Assembly (NCBI RefSeq): GCF_016907835.1
Contig: NZ_JAFBCT010000001.1
Location: forward strand, 2,666,001 to 2,730,000
Length of the DNA stretch: 64,000 nucleotides
Direction of reading: 5' to 3'
Source of the DNA: Agromyces cerinus
Lineage (GTDB): Bacteria; Actinomycetota; Actinomycetes; Actinomycetales; Microbacteriaceae
Shown here in pieces: positions 26,308 through 35,474 of the stretch. A program made the translations under genes and the position numbers. Position 1 is the first letter of the stretch; every line of letters begins with the position of its first letter. The notes beneath the pieces were generated by a model. The model was not told the origin of the DNA and made no database searches. It worked only from the letters and a program-made list of their open reading frames with translations.

Positions 26308-27105
26308 ATGACCGAGTTCGCGACCTCCGCAGACGGCACGCGCATCGCCTACGACCGGCAGGGATCCGGGCCGCCCGTGATCCTCGTCGACGGCGCGATG
26401 CAGTTCCGCGCCTTCGACCCGGCGAGCGTCGAGATGGCGGGCGAACTCGCCCGGCACGGGTTCACCGTCTACCACTACGACCGGCGCGGGCGCGGCGAGA
26501 GCCCGGCAGCGCCCCCCATCACCCTCGGGCAGACGCTCGACGACCTGCGCGCGCTCATCGACGTCGCCACCGAGGGCGCCGACGACGCCGTCGCCCTCTT
26601 CGGCAGCTCCTCGGGCGGCGCGATCGCACTCGCGGCCGCGGCATCCGGTCTCGCGGTCTCGAAACTCGTGCTGTGGGAGGTGCCGCTGAACGCCGAGCTC
26701 GGCACCGATGGCGCGGAGTTCCTCGCCGGGCTGCGCGAGCGCATCGAGTCGGGCGACGGCGACGCGACGATCGAGTACTTCATGAAGGACATGCCGCCCG
26801 AGTGGCTCGCGGGCGCGAAGGCGAGCCAGGGCTGGCCGATCATGACCGCGATGGGCCCGAGCCTCGAGCCCGACTCCGAGGCGCTCGCCTGGACGCAGAG
26901 CGCGGCGCGGCCGGCGCTCTGGGCCGGCATCACCCAGCCGACGCTCGTGCTCGTCGGCGAGCAGACGCTCGAGCTCATGACGCCGGCGGCCGACTCACTC
27001 GTCACGAGCCTGCCGCACGCGTTCCGCGGCACCGTGCCCGCGGCCGACCACGCGTGGGAGCCGAAGTCGATGGCGCTCGCGATCGCGGGGTTCCTCGTCG
27101 ACTAG
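26308..27105 (+). CDS. Alpha/beta hydrolase
   Basis: The 265-aa protein is an alpha/beta-hydrolase fold enzyme: oxyanion-side strand GPPVILVDGAMQF, YHYDRRGRGESP, nucleophile elbow FGSSSGGAIAL (G-x-S-x-G), and a C-terminal catalytic His in AADHAWEPKSM. The substrate is unknown. ATG 26308 is preceded by GAAGGGG at eight bases; the upstream GTG-started extension is rejected. It is divergent from the GH101 gene but looks unrelated. Confidence 0.9.
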   Translation: MTEFATSADGTRIAYDRQGSGPPVILVDGAMQFRAFDPASVEMAGELARHGFTVYHYDRRGRGESPAAPPITLGQTLDDLRALIDVATEGADDAVALFGSSSGGAIALAAAASGLAVSKLVLWEVPLNAELGTDGAEFLAGLRERIESGDGDATIEYFMKDMPPEWLAGAKASQGWPIMTAMGPSLEPDSEALAWTQSAARPALWAGITQPTLVLVGEQTLELMTPAADSLVTSLPHAFRGTVPAADHAWEPKSMALAIAGFLVD

Positions 27106-27142
27106 GCGCGGATTCGTGAACCGGCACGGATCACAGGCGAAG

Positions 27143-27189
27143 GGCCGTTGCTCAGGAGAGGATCGGCGATCGTCTCCTGATCAACGGCC
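27143..27189. terminator. 47-bp near-perfect palindrome between convergent genes
   Basis: Arms 27143-27165 and 27167-27189 match at 21 of 23 positions with a single central base (core TCAGGAGAGGATCG/CGATCGTCTCCTGA). It lies between genes ending at 27105 and 27238 and should terminate transcription from both sides; it could also extrude as a cruciform. Confidence 0.7.
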
Positions 27190-27237
27190 GCTTGCCTGAA
27201 TCCCGCGCGAGCCACCGGGCAGCGCGCCCGGCCGGGC

Positions 27238-27813
27238 TCAGCCCTTCGCAGCCTTCGCGGCCGCCTTGGCCGCCTGCTTCGTGGCGCGCACCTTGGCCAG
27301 CGACTCGGGGTCGACGATGTCGGCGACCGAGCGGAACGACCCCTCGTCGCCGTACGAGCCGGCCGCCTCGCGCCAGCCCGGCGCCGCGAGCCCGCACTGC
27401 TTGCCGAGCAGCGCGAGGAAGATCTTCGCCTTCTGGTCGCCGAAGCCCGGCAGCGCCTTCAGCCGCTTGAGCACCTCGGCGCCATCCGGGTCGCCCCGCG
27501 TCCAGAGAGCGGATGCCTCACCGCCCCACTCCTCGACGATCGCAGCCGCGAGCGCCTGCACGCGACCGGCCATCGAGCCCGGGAAGCGATGCACCGCCGG
27601 CGTCTGCTTGAACACCTCGACGAACGCCTCGGGGTCGTAGCCCGCGACGACCTCGGGGTCGATCGAACCGATGCGCGAGCGGATCTTCTCGGGTCCGGCG
27701 AACGCCGACTCCATGGTCACCTGCTGATCGAGGAGCATTCCCGTGAGCAGCGCGAACGCGTCGTCGCTGAGCAGCTCGTCGGCGGCCTGCTCCCCCGTGA
27801 TGTGCAATGCCAT
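27238..27813 (-). CDS. HhH-GPD-type base-excision DNA repair protein
   Basis: The 191-aa protein resembles the small HhH-GPD glycosylase-like family of Actinobacteria. LLTGMLLDQQVTMESAFAGP near residue 22 corresponds to the helix with the Q-Q-T/V motif, and LKALPGFGDQKAKIFLALLG (about 115-135) is the helix-hairpin-helix DNA-binding motif. The C-terminus is a Lys/Ala-rich tail (KQAAKAAAKAAKG) that may bind DNA. Catalytic activity has not been shown for most members of this group. Confidence 0.85.
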   Translation of the reverse strand: MALHITGEQAADELLSDDAFALLTGMLLDQQVTMESAFAGPEKIRSRIGSIDPEVVAGYDPEAFVEVFKQTPAVHRFPGSMAGRVQALAAAIVEEWGGEASALWTRGDPDGAEVLKRLKALPGFGDQKAKIFLALLGKQCGLAAPGWREAAGSYGDEGSFRSVADIVDPESLAKVRATKQAAKAAAKAAKG

Positions 27814-27952
27814 GCGTCCATCCTTCCACTCGAGGACCGCGGCATCCGCTCGCTGTCGAATGCGGACGGAAACCGACCGCTTCGTTGCCTACCGTCGAAG
27901 GAGGCGATTCGATGGAACGGATCGCACCACCGCACCCCTACGAGGAGTCACC

Positions 27953-28336
27953 ATGGACTGGAAGATCGAGCTCATCTACGTGCCCGTCACCGATGTCGAT
28001 CGGGCGAAGGCGTTCTACGTCGACAAGCTCGGCTTCAACGCCGACCACGACCATCGGGTCAGCGAGAGCCTGCGCTTCGTGCAGTTGACCCCGCCCGGGT
28101 CGGCCTGCTCGATCGCGTTCGGCGAGGGAATGGGCGGCAGCCTGCAGCCCGGGCAGCAGGACTCGATCCAGGTCGTCATCCCCGACGCCGACGCCGTGCT
28201 CGCCGAGCTCCGCGCCAAGGGCGTCGAGGCCGAGGGCGTCGACGAGCAGGCCTGGGGCCGCTTCGTCACGCTGAAGGACCCCGACGGCAACCGCTGGACC
28301 CTGCAGGAGCTGCCCGACTACAGCCAGCAGTCGTAA
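27953..28336 (+). CDS. VOC-family (glyoxalase-like) protein
   Basis: The 127-aa protein has a VOC fold: DWKIELIYVPVTDVDRAKAF at the start (V-x-D-x-x-R-A-x-x-F) and FVTLKDPDGNRWTLQEL at the end (D-P-D-G-N-x-W-x-L-Q-E). GAGGAG lies just before the ATG at 27953; the longer ORF is spurious. Members include dioxygenases, isomerases and resistance proteins; function unassigned. Confidence 0.9.
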   Translation: MDWKIELIYVPVTDVDRAKAFYVDKLGFNADHDHRVSESLRFVQLTPPGSACSIAFGEGMGGSLQPGQQDSIQVVIPDADAVLAELRAKGVEAEGVDEQAWGRFVTLKDPDGNRWTLQELPDYSQQS

Positions 28337-28342
28337 CTGCGA

Positions 28343-28376
28343 CGGGTGAGCGGATGTCGCGGCATCCGCTCACCCG
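28343..28376 (+). terminator. Hairpin terminator after VOC gene
   Basis: CGGGTGAGCGGATG and CATCCGCTCACCCG are perfect 14-bp arms with a 6-base loop, starting 7 bp after the VOC stop. Confidence 0.8.
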
Positions 28377-28384
28377 TGCACATG

Positions 28385-28422
28385 ACGACGGCCCCCGCTC
28401 CGGAGGAAGCGAGGGCCGTCGT
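28385..28422 (-). terminator. Hairpin terminator after chvE-like gene
   Basis: ACGACGGCCC and GGGCCGTCGT (10 bp) plus inner GC pairs form a stem 12 bp beyond the stop of the minus-strand sugar-binding protein gene. Confidence 0.75.
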
Positions 28423-28433
28423 GCTGTGGGTGA

Positions 28434-29549
28434 CTAGCCCGCTGCGTTCACGATGTCGAGGAGGTTCGGGTTGTTGGCGTACGCCTCAGCCGCGTTCTCC
28501 TTCGTCACGATGACCGGGTCGAGCAGGTACGAGGGAACGACCTTCACGCCGTTGTCGTACTGCTCGGTGTCGTTGACGTCGACCTCTTCGCCCTTCTGGA
28601 GCTGCTGGATCATCTTGATCGTCTGCTCCACGAGGAGGTTGGTGTCCTTGTTGATGGTCGAGTACTGCTCGCCCGCCATGATCGACTTGACCGACTCGAC
28701 CTCGGAGTCCTGACCGGTGACGGTCACCTTCGTGATGTCCTTGCCGGCCTGCTTGGTCGAGGTGAGGATCGCCCGAGCGAGGTTGTCGTTCGGCGAGAGC
28801 ACGCCGTCGACGTTCTTGTCGCCGTAGTTCGCGGCGAGCAGCGAGTCCATACGGCTCTGGGCGTTCTCGGCCTCCCAGCCCTGGGTCGCGGTCTGGGCGA
28901 TGTCGGTCTGACCCGAGACGACGACGAGCGTGCCGTCATCGATCTTCGGCTGCAGCACCTTCATGGCGCCGTCGAAGAACACGGCCGAGTTGGCGTCGTC
29001 GGGCGAGCCCGAGAAGAGCTCCACGTTCCACGGAGCCTCGTGGCCCGAGCGCGCAGCGAGACCGTCGAGCAGGGCCTGGCCCTGGAGCTCGCCGACCTTG
29101 AAGTTGTCGAACGCGACGTAGTAGTCGACGTTCTCCGTGTTCTCGATCAGGCGGTCGTAGGCGATGATCGTGACGCCGGCGTCGGCGGCCTGCTGCAGCT
29201 GCGTGCCGAGCTGCTTGCCGTCCTTCGCACCGATGACGATGACCTTCGCGCCGTTGGTGACCATGGCCGAGATCTGGTTCTGCTGCTCGGCGACGGTGTT
29301 CGAGGCAGGTGCGTACTGCACGTCGCCCTTGAACCCGGCGTCGGCGAGGCCGTCTTCGAAGAGACCGCCGGCCAGCACCCAGTTCTCCGACGTCTTGTCG
29401 GGCAGGGCGATGCCGATCGTCGAGTCGGCTGCGAAACCGGCCGCACCGGTCTCACCGCCGCCCTCTCCGCCACGGTCGGACGAGCAGCCGGCCAGTGCCA
29501 GCGCTGCCACTGCGGCGATCGCTGTGGCCGCAAGAGTGATTTTCTTCAT
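28434..29549 (-). CDS. chvE: Multiple-monosaccharide ABC transporter substrate-binding lipoprotein
   Basis: The 371-aa protein is a periplasmic-binding-protein-type I sugar receptor of the ChvE/XylF group. It has a lipoprotein signal peptide (AAVAALALAGC), then IGIALPDKTSENWVLAGGLF, VTIIAYDRLIENTENVDYYVAF and VTGQDSEVESVKSIMAGEQY. ChvE-type receptors bind several pyranose sugars. The real start is ATG 29549; the open frame continues upstream through the permease region but is antisense-like. Third gene of the mmsA-mmsB-chvE operon. Confidence 0.93.
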   Translation of the reverse strand: MKKITLAATAIAAVAALALAGCSSDRGGEGGGETGAAGFAADSTIGIALPDKTSENWVLAGGLFEDGLADAGFKGDVQYAPASNTVAEQQNQISAMVTNGAKVIVIGAKDGKQLGTQLQQAADAGVTIIAYDRLIENTENVDYYVAFDNFKVGELQGQALLDGLAARSGHEAPWNVELFSGSPDDANSAVFFDGAMKVLQPKIDDGTLVVVSGQTDIAQTATQGWEAENAQSRMDSLLAANYGDKNVDGVLSPNDNLARAILTSTKQAGKDITKVTVTGQDSEVESVKSIMAGEQYSTINKDTNLLVEQTIKMIQQLQKGEEVDVNDTEQYDNGVKVVPSYLLDPVIVTKENAAEAYANNPNLLDIVNAAG

Positions 29550-29635
29550 TGATCTTTCACTTTCTCGATGGGAATTGCAGGACTTCTCGGAGGTGACGAT
29601 GGTGACGATTTCGAGCGGATGCCGCTGCTGGCGAC

Positions 29636-30991
29636 TCAGCGCCGGGTGAGGTCCTCGGGCAGCGAGGACACGTTGGCCTGGTTGGTGGGGGCGACGGTCG
29701 GCGCCTCGTCGGGGGCCTGGGTCTCGAGGCGCGCCTTGCGGCGACCCGACCAGAGCCCGAGGATCGACGGGCGGCCCTGGCGCTTGCTCCACACGTCGAC
29801 GCCGACGGCGAGGAGGAGCACGAGGCCCTTGATGATCTGCACCACGTCGGCGCCGGCGCCGATGAGCTGCAGGCCGTTGTTGAGGAAGGCCATCACGAGA
29901 CCACCGACGATCGAGCCGATGACGGTGCCGATGCCGCCCGAGACCGCAGCGCCACCGATGAAGACGGCCGCGATGGCGTCGAGCTCCCAGCCGTTGCCGT
30001 CCTGCGGCCCCGAGGCCGTGGCACGGGCGACGTAGATCATGCCGGCGACGGAGGCGAGCACGGACATGTTCATCATCACGAAGAAGTCGACCCGGCGGTC
30101 CTTGACGCCCGAGAGCGTCGCCGCGAGACGGTTGCCGCCGACCGCGTAGATGTGACGGCCGAAGATCGTGTTGCGCGTGATGAACGAGTAGAGGATGACG
30201 AGCACCACGAGGATGATGCCCGAGATCGGGAAGCTCGTGCCGGGGCGGCCGGTGGCGAAGAGCCAGGCCGCCCAGAGGATGACGCCCGCGAGCACGACGA
30301 CCTTGACGACGCTCACCCAGACGGGCGCCGAGTCGGAGCCCATCTTCTTCTGCTGGCGGCGCAGGTGGATCTCGTTCCAGACGATCCAGCCGGCACCGAC
30401 GAGGCCGAGCAGCATCGTCAGCACGTTGAAGTTGAACGGCAGCGCGATCTCGGGCAGGTACCCGGCGCCGATCATGCCGAACTCCTGCGGCACCGGCGTG
30501 GTCGTCGACTGGCCGATGAACTGGTTGCCGCCGCGGAAGATGAGCATGCCGGCGAGGGTCACGATGAACGCGGGCACCCCGATGACCGCGACCCAGAAGC
30601 CCTGCCATGCGCCGATCGCCACGCCGACCGCGATGCCGAGGAGGATCGCGAGCGGCCACGGGAAGTTCCACTCCGCCATCGACTTCGCCACGATGATGCC
30701 CGTGAACGCCGCGACCGAGCCGACCGACAGGTCGATGTGGCCCATGATGATGACCATCACCATGCCGATCGCGAGGATCAGGATGTAGGAGTACTGGTTG
30801 ACGACGTTGATCAGGTTCGTCGGGGACAGCGTCAGCCCGTTCGTCCAGATCTGGAAGATCACGATGATGACGATGAGGCTGCCGAGGATGCCGAACTGGC
30901 GGAGGCTGGACTGGCCGCCTCCGAAGATCTTGCGGATGTCGGAGAGCCCGCCCTTCTTCTGGGCGGCCGGTTCCTTCGCCGTGGTGCTCAT
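29636..30991 (-). CDS. mmsB: Multiple-monosaccharide ABC transporter permease
   Basis: The 451-aa integral membrane protein belongs to the branched-chain-amino-acid/ribose-type permease family (BPD_transp_2). About ten membrane segments are visible (for example [15 protein letters not shown]), with the signatures [16 protein letters not shown] and [19 protein letters not shown] and the cytoplasmic loop [16 protein letters not shown] that contacts the ATPase. ATG 30991 overlaps the mmsA stop (ATGA), indicating translational coupling. Confidence 0.94.
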   Translation of the reverse strand: MSTTAKEPAAQKKGGLSDIRKIFGGGQSSLRQFGILGSLIVIIVIFQIWTNGLTLSPTNLINVVNQYSYILILAIGMVMVIIMGHIDLSVGSVAAFTGIIVAKSMAEWNFPWPLAILLGIAVGVAIGAWQGFWVAVIGVPAFIVTLAGMLIFRGGNQFIGQSTTTPVPQEFGMIGAGYLPEIALPFNFNVLTMLLGLVGAGWIVWNEIHLRRQQKKMGSDSAPVWVSVVKVVVLAGVILWAAWLFATGRPGTSFPISGIILVVLVILYSFITRNTIFGRHIYAVGGNRLAATLSGVKDRRVDFFVMMNMSVLASVAGMIYVARATASGPQDGNGWELDAIAAVFIGGAAVSGGIGTVIGSIVGGLVMAFLNNGLQLIGAGADVVQIIKGLVLLLAVGVDVWSKRQGRPSILGLWSGRRKARLETQAPDEAPTVAPTNQANVSSLPEDLTRR

Positions 30992-32532
30992 GCGTTCGCC
31001 TTCTTCTTGGCGGAGGTCATGCTGCGCATGAGCGCCTCCGGGTTCGCTTCGGTTGCGGGGATGTTGTCGGTGATCTGGCCTTCGAAGACCGTGTAGATGC
31101 GGTCGGCGATGCCGAGCAGTTCGGGCAGCTCGCTCGAGATGAGGATGACGCCCTTGCCCTGCGCCGCGAGCGACTGGATGATCGTGTAGATCTCGTACTT
31201 GGCGCCGACGTCGATGCCGCGGGTGGGTTCGTCGAGGATGAGCAGGTCGGGATCGGTGAACATCCACTTCGCCAGCACGACCTTCTGCTGGTTGCCGCCC
31301 GAGAGCTTGGAGACGCCTGCGTCGACGCTCGGCGTCTTGATGCGCAGCTGCTTGCGGTAGTCCTCGGCAATGCCGAACTCCCGCGAGTCGTCGACCACGC
31401 CGCGCTTCGCGATCTTCGAGAGCTTCGCCGAGACGATCGATCGCTTGATCGTGTCGAGCAGGTTCAGCCCGAGCTGTTTGCGGTCTTCGCTGACGTAGGC
31501 CAGGCCGTGCTCGATCGCCGACTCGACGTCCTTCAGCACGATCTCCTTGCCGTCCTTCACGATCGTGCCCGAGAGGTAGGTGCCGTAGGAGCGCCCGAAG
31601 ATGCTCATCGCGAGCTCGGTGCGCCCGGCGCCCATGAGCCCCGCGAGTCCCACGATCTCACCGCGTCGCACGTTCAGGCTCGAGCCCTTCACGACGAGGC
31701 GCTCGGGCACCTGCGGGTGCTGGATCGTCCAGTCCTTCACCTCGAAGAACACGTCGCCGATGCGCGGGGTGCGGTCGGGGAAGCGGCTCTCGAGGGAGCG
31801 GCCGACCATACCGCGGATGATGCGGTCCTCGTCGACGCCGCCGGCGTGCACGTCGAGGGTCTCGATCGTGTGGCCGTCGCGGATGATCGTGATCTCGTCG
31901 GCGACCGCTTCGATCTCGTTGAGCTTGTGCGAGATCATGATCGACGCGATGCCCTTGCCCTTCAGGCCGCGGATCAGGTCGAGCAGGTGCTGCGAGTCGT
32001 CTTCGTTGAGGGCGGCCGTCGGCTCGTCGAGGATCAGGAGCTTCACCTCTTTGACGAGTGCCTTCGCGATCTCGACGAGCTGCTGCTTGCCGACGCCGAG
32101 GTGCTTGATCTGCGTGTCGGGGTCTTCGTCGAGTCCGACACGTGCGAGCAGGTCGATGGCCCGCACCTTCGCCTCGCGCCAGTCGATGCGACCGCCGCGG
32201 TTGATCTCGTTGCCGAGGAAGATGTTCTCGGTGATCGACAGCTCGGGGATGAGCGCGAGCTCCTGGTGGATGATCGCGATGCCGGCGTTCTCGCTCTGGC
32301 GGATGTCGCGGAACTGCACCTCCTCGCCGCGGAAGATGATCTGGCCCGTGTAGGTGCCGTGCGGGTAGACCCCCGAGAGCACCTTCATGAGGGTCGACTT
32401 GCCTGCGCCGTTCTCGCCGCAGATCGCGTGGATCTCAGCGGGCATCACCGTGAGCGAGACATCCGACAGCGCCTTGACGCCGGGGAACTCCTTGGTGATG
32501 GAGCGCATCTCGAGAATGGGCTGGGGGCTCAT
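30988..32532 (-). CDS. mmsA: Multiple-monosaccharide ABC transporter ATP-binding protein
   Basis: The 514-aa protein has two fused ABC ATPase halves. The first has Walker [10 protein letters not shown], signature region [15 protein letters not shown] and Walker [12 protein letters not shown]; the second has a degenerate Walker A (GLMGAGRTE), signature [15 protein letters not shown] and Walker [15 protein letters not shown]. This tandem layout is typical of RbsA/XylG/MmsA. AGGAGG precedes ATG 32532. It heads the operon and lies downstream of a LacI-type operator. Confidence 0.95.
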   Translation of the reverse strand: MSPQPILEMRSITKEFPGVKALSDVSLTVMPAEIHAICGENGAGKSTLMKVLSGVYPHGTYTGQIIFRGEEVQFRDIRQSENAGIAIIHQELALIPELSITENIFLGNEINRGGRIDWREAKVRAIDLLARVGLDEDPDTQIKHLGVGKQQLVEIAKALVKEVKLLILDEPTAALNEDDSQHLLDLIRGLKGKGIASIMISHKLNEIEAVADEITIIRDGHTIETLDVHAGGVDEDRIIRGMVGRSLESRFPDRTPRIGDVFFEVKDWTIQHPQVPERLVVKGSSLNVRRGEIVGLAGLMGAGRTELAMSIFGRSYGTYLSGTIVKDGKEIVLKDVESAIEHGLAYVSEDRKQLGLNLLDTIKRSIVSAKLSKIAKRGVVDDSREFGIAEDYRKQLRIKTPSVDAGVSKLSGGNQQKVVLAKWMFTDPDLLILDEPTRGIDVGAKYEIYTIIQSLAAQGKGVILISSELPELLGIADRIYTVFEGQITDNIPATEANPEALMRSMTSAKKKANA

Positions 32533-32678
32533 CGGGCGCCTCCTGCGACGCCGCTGCGTGCGGCGGGCATGGCGGGCACCGATCCCGACCTGCGGGAGTC
32601 CGCAAGGGGTGTCGTCGGCGACTGGTTCACGTGCGACCTCGATGTCATTCGTTCGGGGGCGGTACCTGTGGGCGATCT

Positions 32679-32696
32679 CGTGTGACCGTTCACATC
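32679..32696. promoter_or_regulatory. LacI-type operator upstream of mmsA
   Basis: CGTGTGACCGTTCACATC agrees with the site in front of the neighbouring LacI gene (33803-33820) at 14 of 18 positions. It lies 147 bp upstream of mmsA, suiting repression of the importer in the absence of sugar. Confidence 0.65.
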
Positions 32697-32728
32697 GAGA
32701 CCAATGGTGCATCCGAGATGCGGCGCTG

Positions 32729-33784
32729 TCAAGCCGAGTCAGTCACGCTTGCATAACGGGGGCGCCGACCGGATGCCTCGGCCGACGAGCCGCGCACGAC
32801 GAGCCGCGGCACGATCTCCTCGATTTCGAGCACCTCGCGCCCGTGCACCTGATTCAGGAGCAGGGCCACCGCGCGGCGCCCGACCTCGCGGAAGTCCTGG
32901 TGCACCGTGGTGAGCGGCGGCCACACGTGCTGGGCGACGGGGATGTCGTCGAATCCGACCACGCTGATGTCGCCCGGCACGTCGAGACCGGCGTCGCGGA
33001 ACGCGTGCATGAGGCCGATCGCCATCTGGTCGTTCGCCGCGAAGACCGCGGTGAAATCGCGGGCGCGGCTGAGCTCACGACCGGCGAAGTAGCCGAAGTC
33101 GGCGCTCCAGTCGCCGAGGATCGGCGGGTGCAGCGTGAGGTCGGCATCGTCGATCGCGTCGAGGAATCCGCGCATGCGCGCCTCGGCCTCGATCCAGTCC
33201 TGCGGGCCGGCCAGGTGCACGATCTCGCGGTGCCCGAGGCTCACGAGGTGCTGCGTGGCGCGGCGCGCCCCCGTCACCTGGTCGACCGAGAGCGCGAGAT
33301 GATCGCTCCGCCCGGTCGACTGGAGGCTGACGAACGGCACCCCGATGGGCGCTGCGGCGAGCACGTCGAAGACCCGCACCTGCGGGGCGATGACGACGAG
33401 CCCCTCGATCGCCTGCAGCATGAGGTGCTCGAGGGCGTCGGTGATGGCCTCGGGCGTGACGGCTGCGAGATTCGCGGTGTTGACGTAGTAGCCGTGCTCA
33501 CGCGCAGCGTCTTCGATCGCGGCGATGCTCGTCGCCGGGCCGTACTCCGAGCTGCGCGCCGCCAGCACGCCGATGGTGTGCGAACGGCTCGTGACGAGGG
33601 CGCGCGCCGCTCGGTTCGGCCGGTACTGCAGCGTCTCCATGGCGAGGAGCACGCGCTCCTTGGTCTCGGGCCTGATGCTCGGATGGTCGTTCAGCACCCG
33701 GGAGACGGTCTGGTGCGACACCTCGGCGAGGCGCGCGACATCGCGGATGCTGGGCGCCCGCCCTTTGGGAGTCTCAGGATTCAC
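32729..33784 (-). CDS. LacI-family sugar-responsive repressor
   Basis: The LacI helix-turn-helix is visible ([20 protein letters not shown]), followed by the hinge [18 protein letters not shown] and a periplasmic-binding-protein-like effector domain ending with [22 protein letters not shown]. The frame is open to 33883, but the 18-bp operator at 33803-33820 would then be inside the gene; GTG 33784 (351 aa) or GTG 33799 puts the operator just upstream and fits the family's usual N-terminus. ATG 33841 is the other candidate. It likely represses itself and the adjacent mmsAB-chvE operon. Confidence 0.9.
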   Translation of the reverse strand: MNPETPKGRAPSIRDVARLAEVSHQTVSRVLNDHPSIRPETKERVLLAMETLQYRPNRAARALVTSRSHTIGVLAARSSEYGPATSIAAIEDAAREHGYYVNTANLAAVTPEAITDALEHLMLQAIEGLVVIAPQVRVFDVLAAAPIGVPFVSLQSTGRSDHLALSVDQVTGARRATQHLVSLGHREIVHLAGPQDWIEAEARMRGFLDAIDDADLTLHPPILGDWSADFGYFAGRELSRARDFTAVFAANDQMAIGLMHAFRDAGLDVPGDISVVGFDDIPVAQHVWPPLTTVHQDFREVGRRAVALLLNQVHGREVLEIEEIVPRLVVRGSSAEASGRRPRYASVTDSA

Positions 33785-33802
33785 TGCCAACCCGTTCACC
33801 CC

Positions 33803-33820
33803 GATGTGCACGTTCACATC
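33803..33820. promoter_or_regulatory. LacI-type operator at its own gene (autoregulation)
   Basis: GATGTGCACGTTCACATC: perfect 6-bp outer arms GATGTG/CACATC and central ACGT. The related copy upstream of mmsA supports a shared regulator. Confidence 0.7.
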
Positions 33821-33871
33821 AGCGGCGCTTCCATTATGCATGCGGAAGCCGTTTCGCGCGCCTTCGAGACG

Positions 33872-33884
33872 TGTGACAGTCACA
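33872..33884. promoter_or_regulatory. Second palindrome upstream of the LacI gene
   Basis: TGTGAC, one base, GTCACA: perfect 6-bp arms. Spacing differs from the 18-bp LacI sites and from CRP sites (TGTGA-N6-TCACA), so another regulator may act here. Confidence 0.35.
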
Positions 33885-33913
33885 TGGGGGCGTCGGAGCG
33901 ACGCCGCCGCGGT

Positions 33914-35386
33914 TCAGCTCGCGGGCGACGCTGCGCTGAGCGGTCGCACCCGACTCGCGAGCAGCACCGCGACCAGCGCGATCGCCACGGTCACGGCGAA
34001 GTCCGCGGCGAACATGCCGGCGCCGAGCGCGCTCGACACGAGCGCTGTGATGGCCAGCGCGATGGCGGCGCCCAGGGACTCGGAGATCGTCAGCGCCGCA
34101 CTGTTGAAGCCCTGCGCCGAGACTGGCGAGAGGGCGAGCACCGCGACCGAGAACCGCGGGTACATGAAGCCCATGGCGCCGCCCGCGAGCGTCCACGCCG
34201 TGAACGCGATCGCCGGCGCCAGCGTGAACAGGGCGACGACGAACACGATCGCGAGCGAGATCGCGAGCAGGATCGTGCCGATCACCACAGCCTGTGTGTT
34301 GGACACCCGCGTGAGCCGTCCCTGCAGCCACGACGCGACGGCCCACGAGACACCGGCACCGGTCAGCACCGCTCCGGCCAGGCTCGGCGAGAACTCGTAG
34401 CGCTCGATGAAGAGATACGGCAGGTAGATCTCGCTGCCGAAGAACGCGCCCGCCACGATGAGCTTCAAGAGCACGGTCGCGGGCATGCCGCGCGCCGCGC
34501 GCAGGGTGCCCTGCGGCAGCAGCGGGCGAGCCGCCCACGCGGCGAGCGCGATCGCGGCGATCGCGACGACCCAGCGCCACGGGTCGGCGAGCTCCTTCGA
34601 GAGCGAGACGCCGAGTGCCGCGGCTGCCACGAGCACCGCCCAGCCCACGCGGCTGATGCTCCACTGCACCGACCGGTCGCCCTGCACCTGGCTGCGCACC
34701 CGCAGCACAGGGGGCAGCATCATCGCGGCGGCGGGAACGACGAGCACGATGACGCCGAGGAACACCCAGTGCCAGCTGAACGTCTCGGCGACGACGCCGG
34801 CGAGCGCCGGGCCGATGATCGACGGGATCACCCAGGCCGCGGCGAAGCCCGCGAACACCCGGGCCCGAAGCTCCGACGGGTAGACACGGCCGACGATCAC
34901 GTAGAGCGGCACGATGACCGCGGCGCCCGAGAGGCCGTGCACGAACCGGCCGACGATGAACACCTCCATGTTCACCGCGGTGCCGGCGATCACGAGGCCG
35001 ACGACGAACAGCGCGGCCGAGACCAGCAGCGACGGGATCGGCCCCGAGCGATCGGTCCAGTTGCCCGCGATGACCATGCCGATGATGCCGGCGGCGAGCG
35101 GCACGGCGAAGGCGAGCGCGAAGAGCGATTCGCCGTCGAGCTGCTCGGCCACGAGGGGCATGATCGTCGTGACGGCCATCGCCTCGAACGCGGCGAGGAA
35201 GATGAGCGAGAACATGCCGATCGACAGCCACCGGTACGGCTTCGACAGCGGCCCCGATGCGGGCACCGGCTCGGGCGCGGCAGCGATCGGCGCGGCGGAT
35301 GCCTCGGCGCTCGGTGTGACGGCAGCGCTCGTCGCCTCGGGGTCGGTCGAGGGCGGCGCGGGCGTCTCTGCGGTGGGTTCGGTCAC
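33914..35386 (-). CDS. MFS transporter (multidrug-efflux type)
   Basis: The 490-aa protein starts with a 45-residue Pro/Ala/Ser/Thr-rich cytoplasmic tail, then about 12 membrane helices. MFS motif A appears as GNWTDRSGPIP, and helix 1 has AAFEAMAVTTIMP, typical of drug:H+ antiporters. The substrate is unknown. Three TCAAG/CTTGA half-sites lie just upstream of its start and a hairpin (33889-33905, GGCGTC/GACGCC) just after its stop. Confidence 0.9.
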   Translation of the reverse strand: MTEPTAETPAPPSTDPEATSAAVTPSAEASAAPIAAAPEPVPASGPLSKPYRWLSIGMFSLIFLAAFEAMAVTTIMPLVAEQLDGESLFALAFAVPLAAGIIGMVIAGNWTDRSGPIPSLLVSAALFVVGLVIAGTAVNMEVFIVGRFVHGLSGAAVIVPLYVIVGRVYPSELRARVFAGFAAAWVIPSIIGPALAGVVAETFSWHWVFLGVIVLVVPAAAMMLPPVLRVRSQVQGDRSVQWSISRVGWAVLVAAAALGVSLSKELADPWRWVVAIAAIALAAWAARPLLPQGTLRAARGMPATVLLKLIVAGAFFGSEIYLPYLFIERYEFSPSLAGAVLTGAGVSWAVASWLQGRLTRVSNTQAVVIGTILLAISLAIVFVVALFTLAPAIAFTAWTLAGGAMGFMYPRFSVAVLALSPVSAQGFNSAALTISESLGAAIALAITALVSSALGAGMFAADFAVTVAIALVAVLLASRVRPLSAASPAS

Positions 35387-35404
35387 CCTGTCGAGCCTAC
35401 GACT

Positions 35405-35425
35405 TCAAGCGCGCTTGAGCTCAAG
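35405..35425. promoter_or_regulatory. Overlapping palindromes upstream of the MFS gene
   Basis: TCAAGCGCGCTTGA (35405-35418) and CTTGAGCTCAAG (35414-35425) are both perfect palindromes sharing the middle CTTGA half-site, giving three half-sites in 21 bp, 19-39 bp before the MFS start codon. Confidence 0.5.
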
Positions 35426-35430
35426 CGGAT

Positions 35431-35460
35431 GCCCCGGGTGGCGAAGCCGCCGCCCGGGGC
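35431..35460 (-). terminator. Hairpin terminator of the phytase gene
   Basis: GCCCCGGG and CCCGGGGC with an inner GGC/GCC pair form a strong stem 14 bp after the phytase stop on the minus strand. Confidence 0.75.
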
Positions 35461-35474
35461 CTCCATGCAGTCGA

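Noticed and set aside
28434..30671. 745-aa fused permease/sugar-binding protein
   Set aside because: The upstream part is a shadow frame of the permease gene; a lipoprotein signal peptide begins at ATG 29549, and a separate permease frame covers the rest.
33872..33884. CRP/Glx-type site TGTGA-N6-TCACA
   Set aside because: The half-sites are separated by three bases, not six; listed only as an unassigned palindrome.
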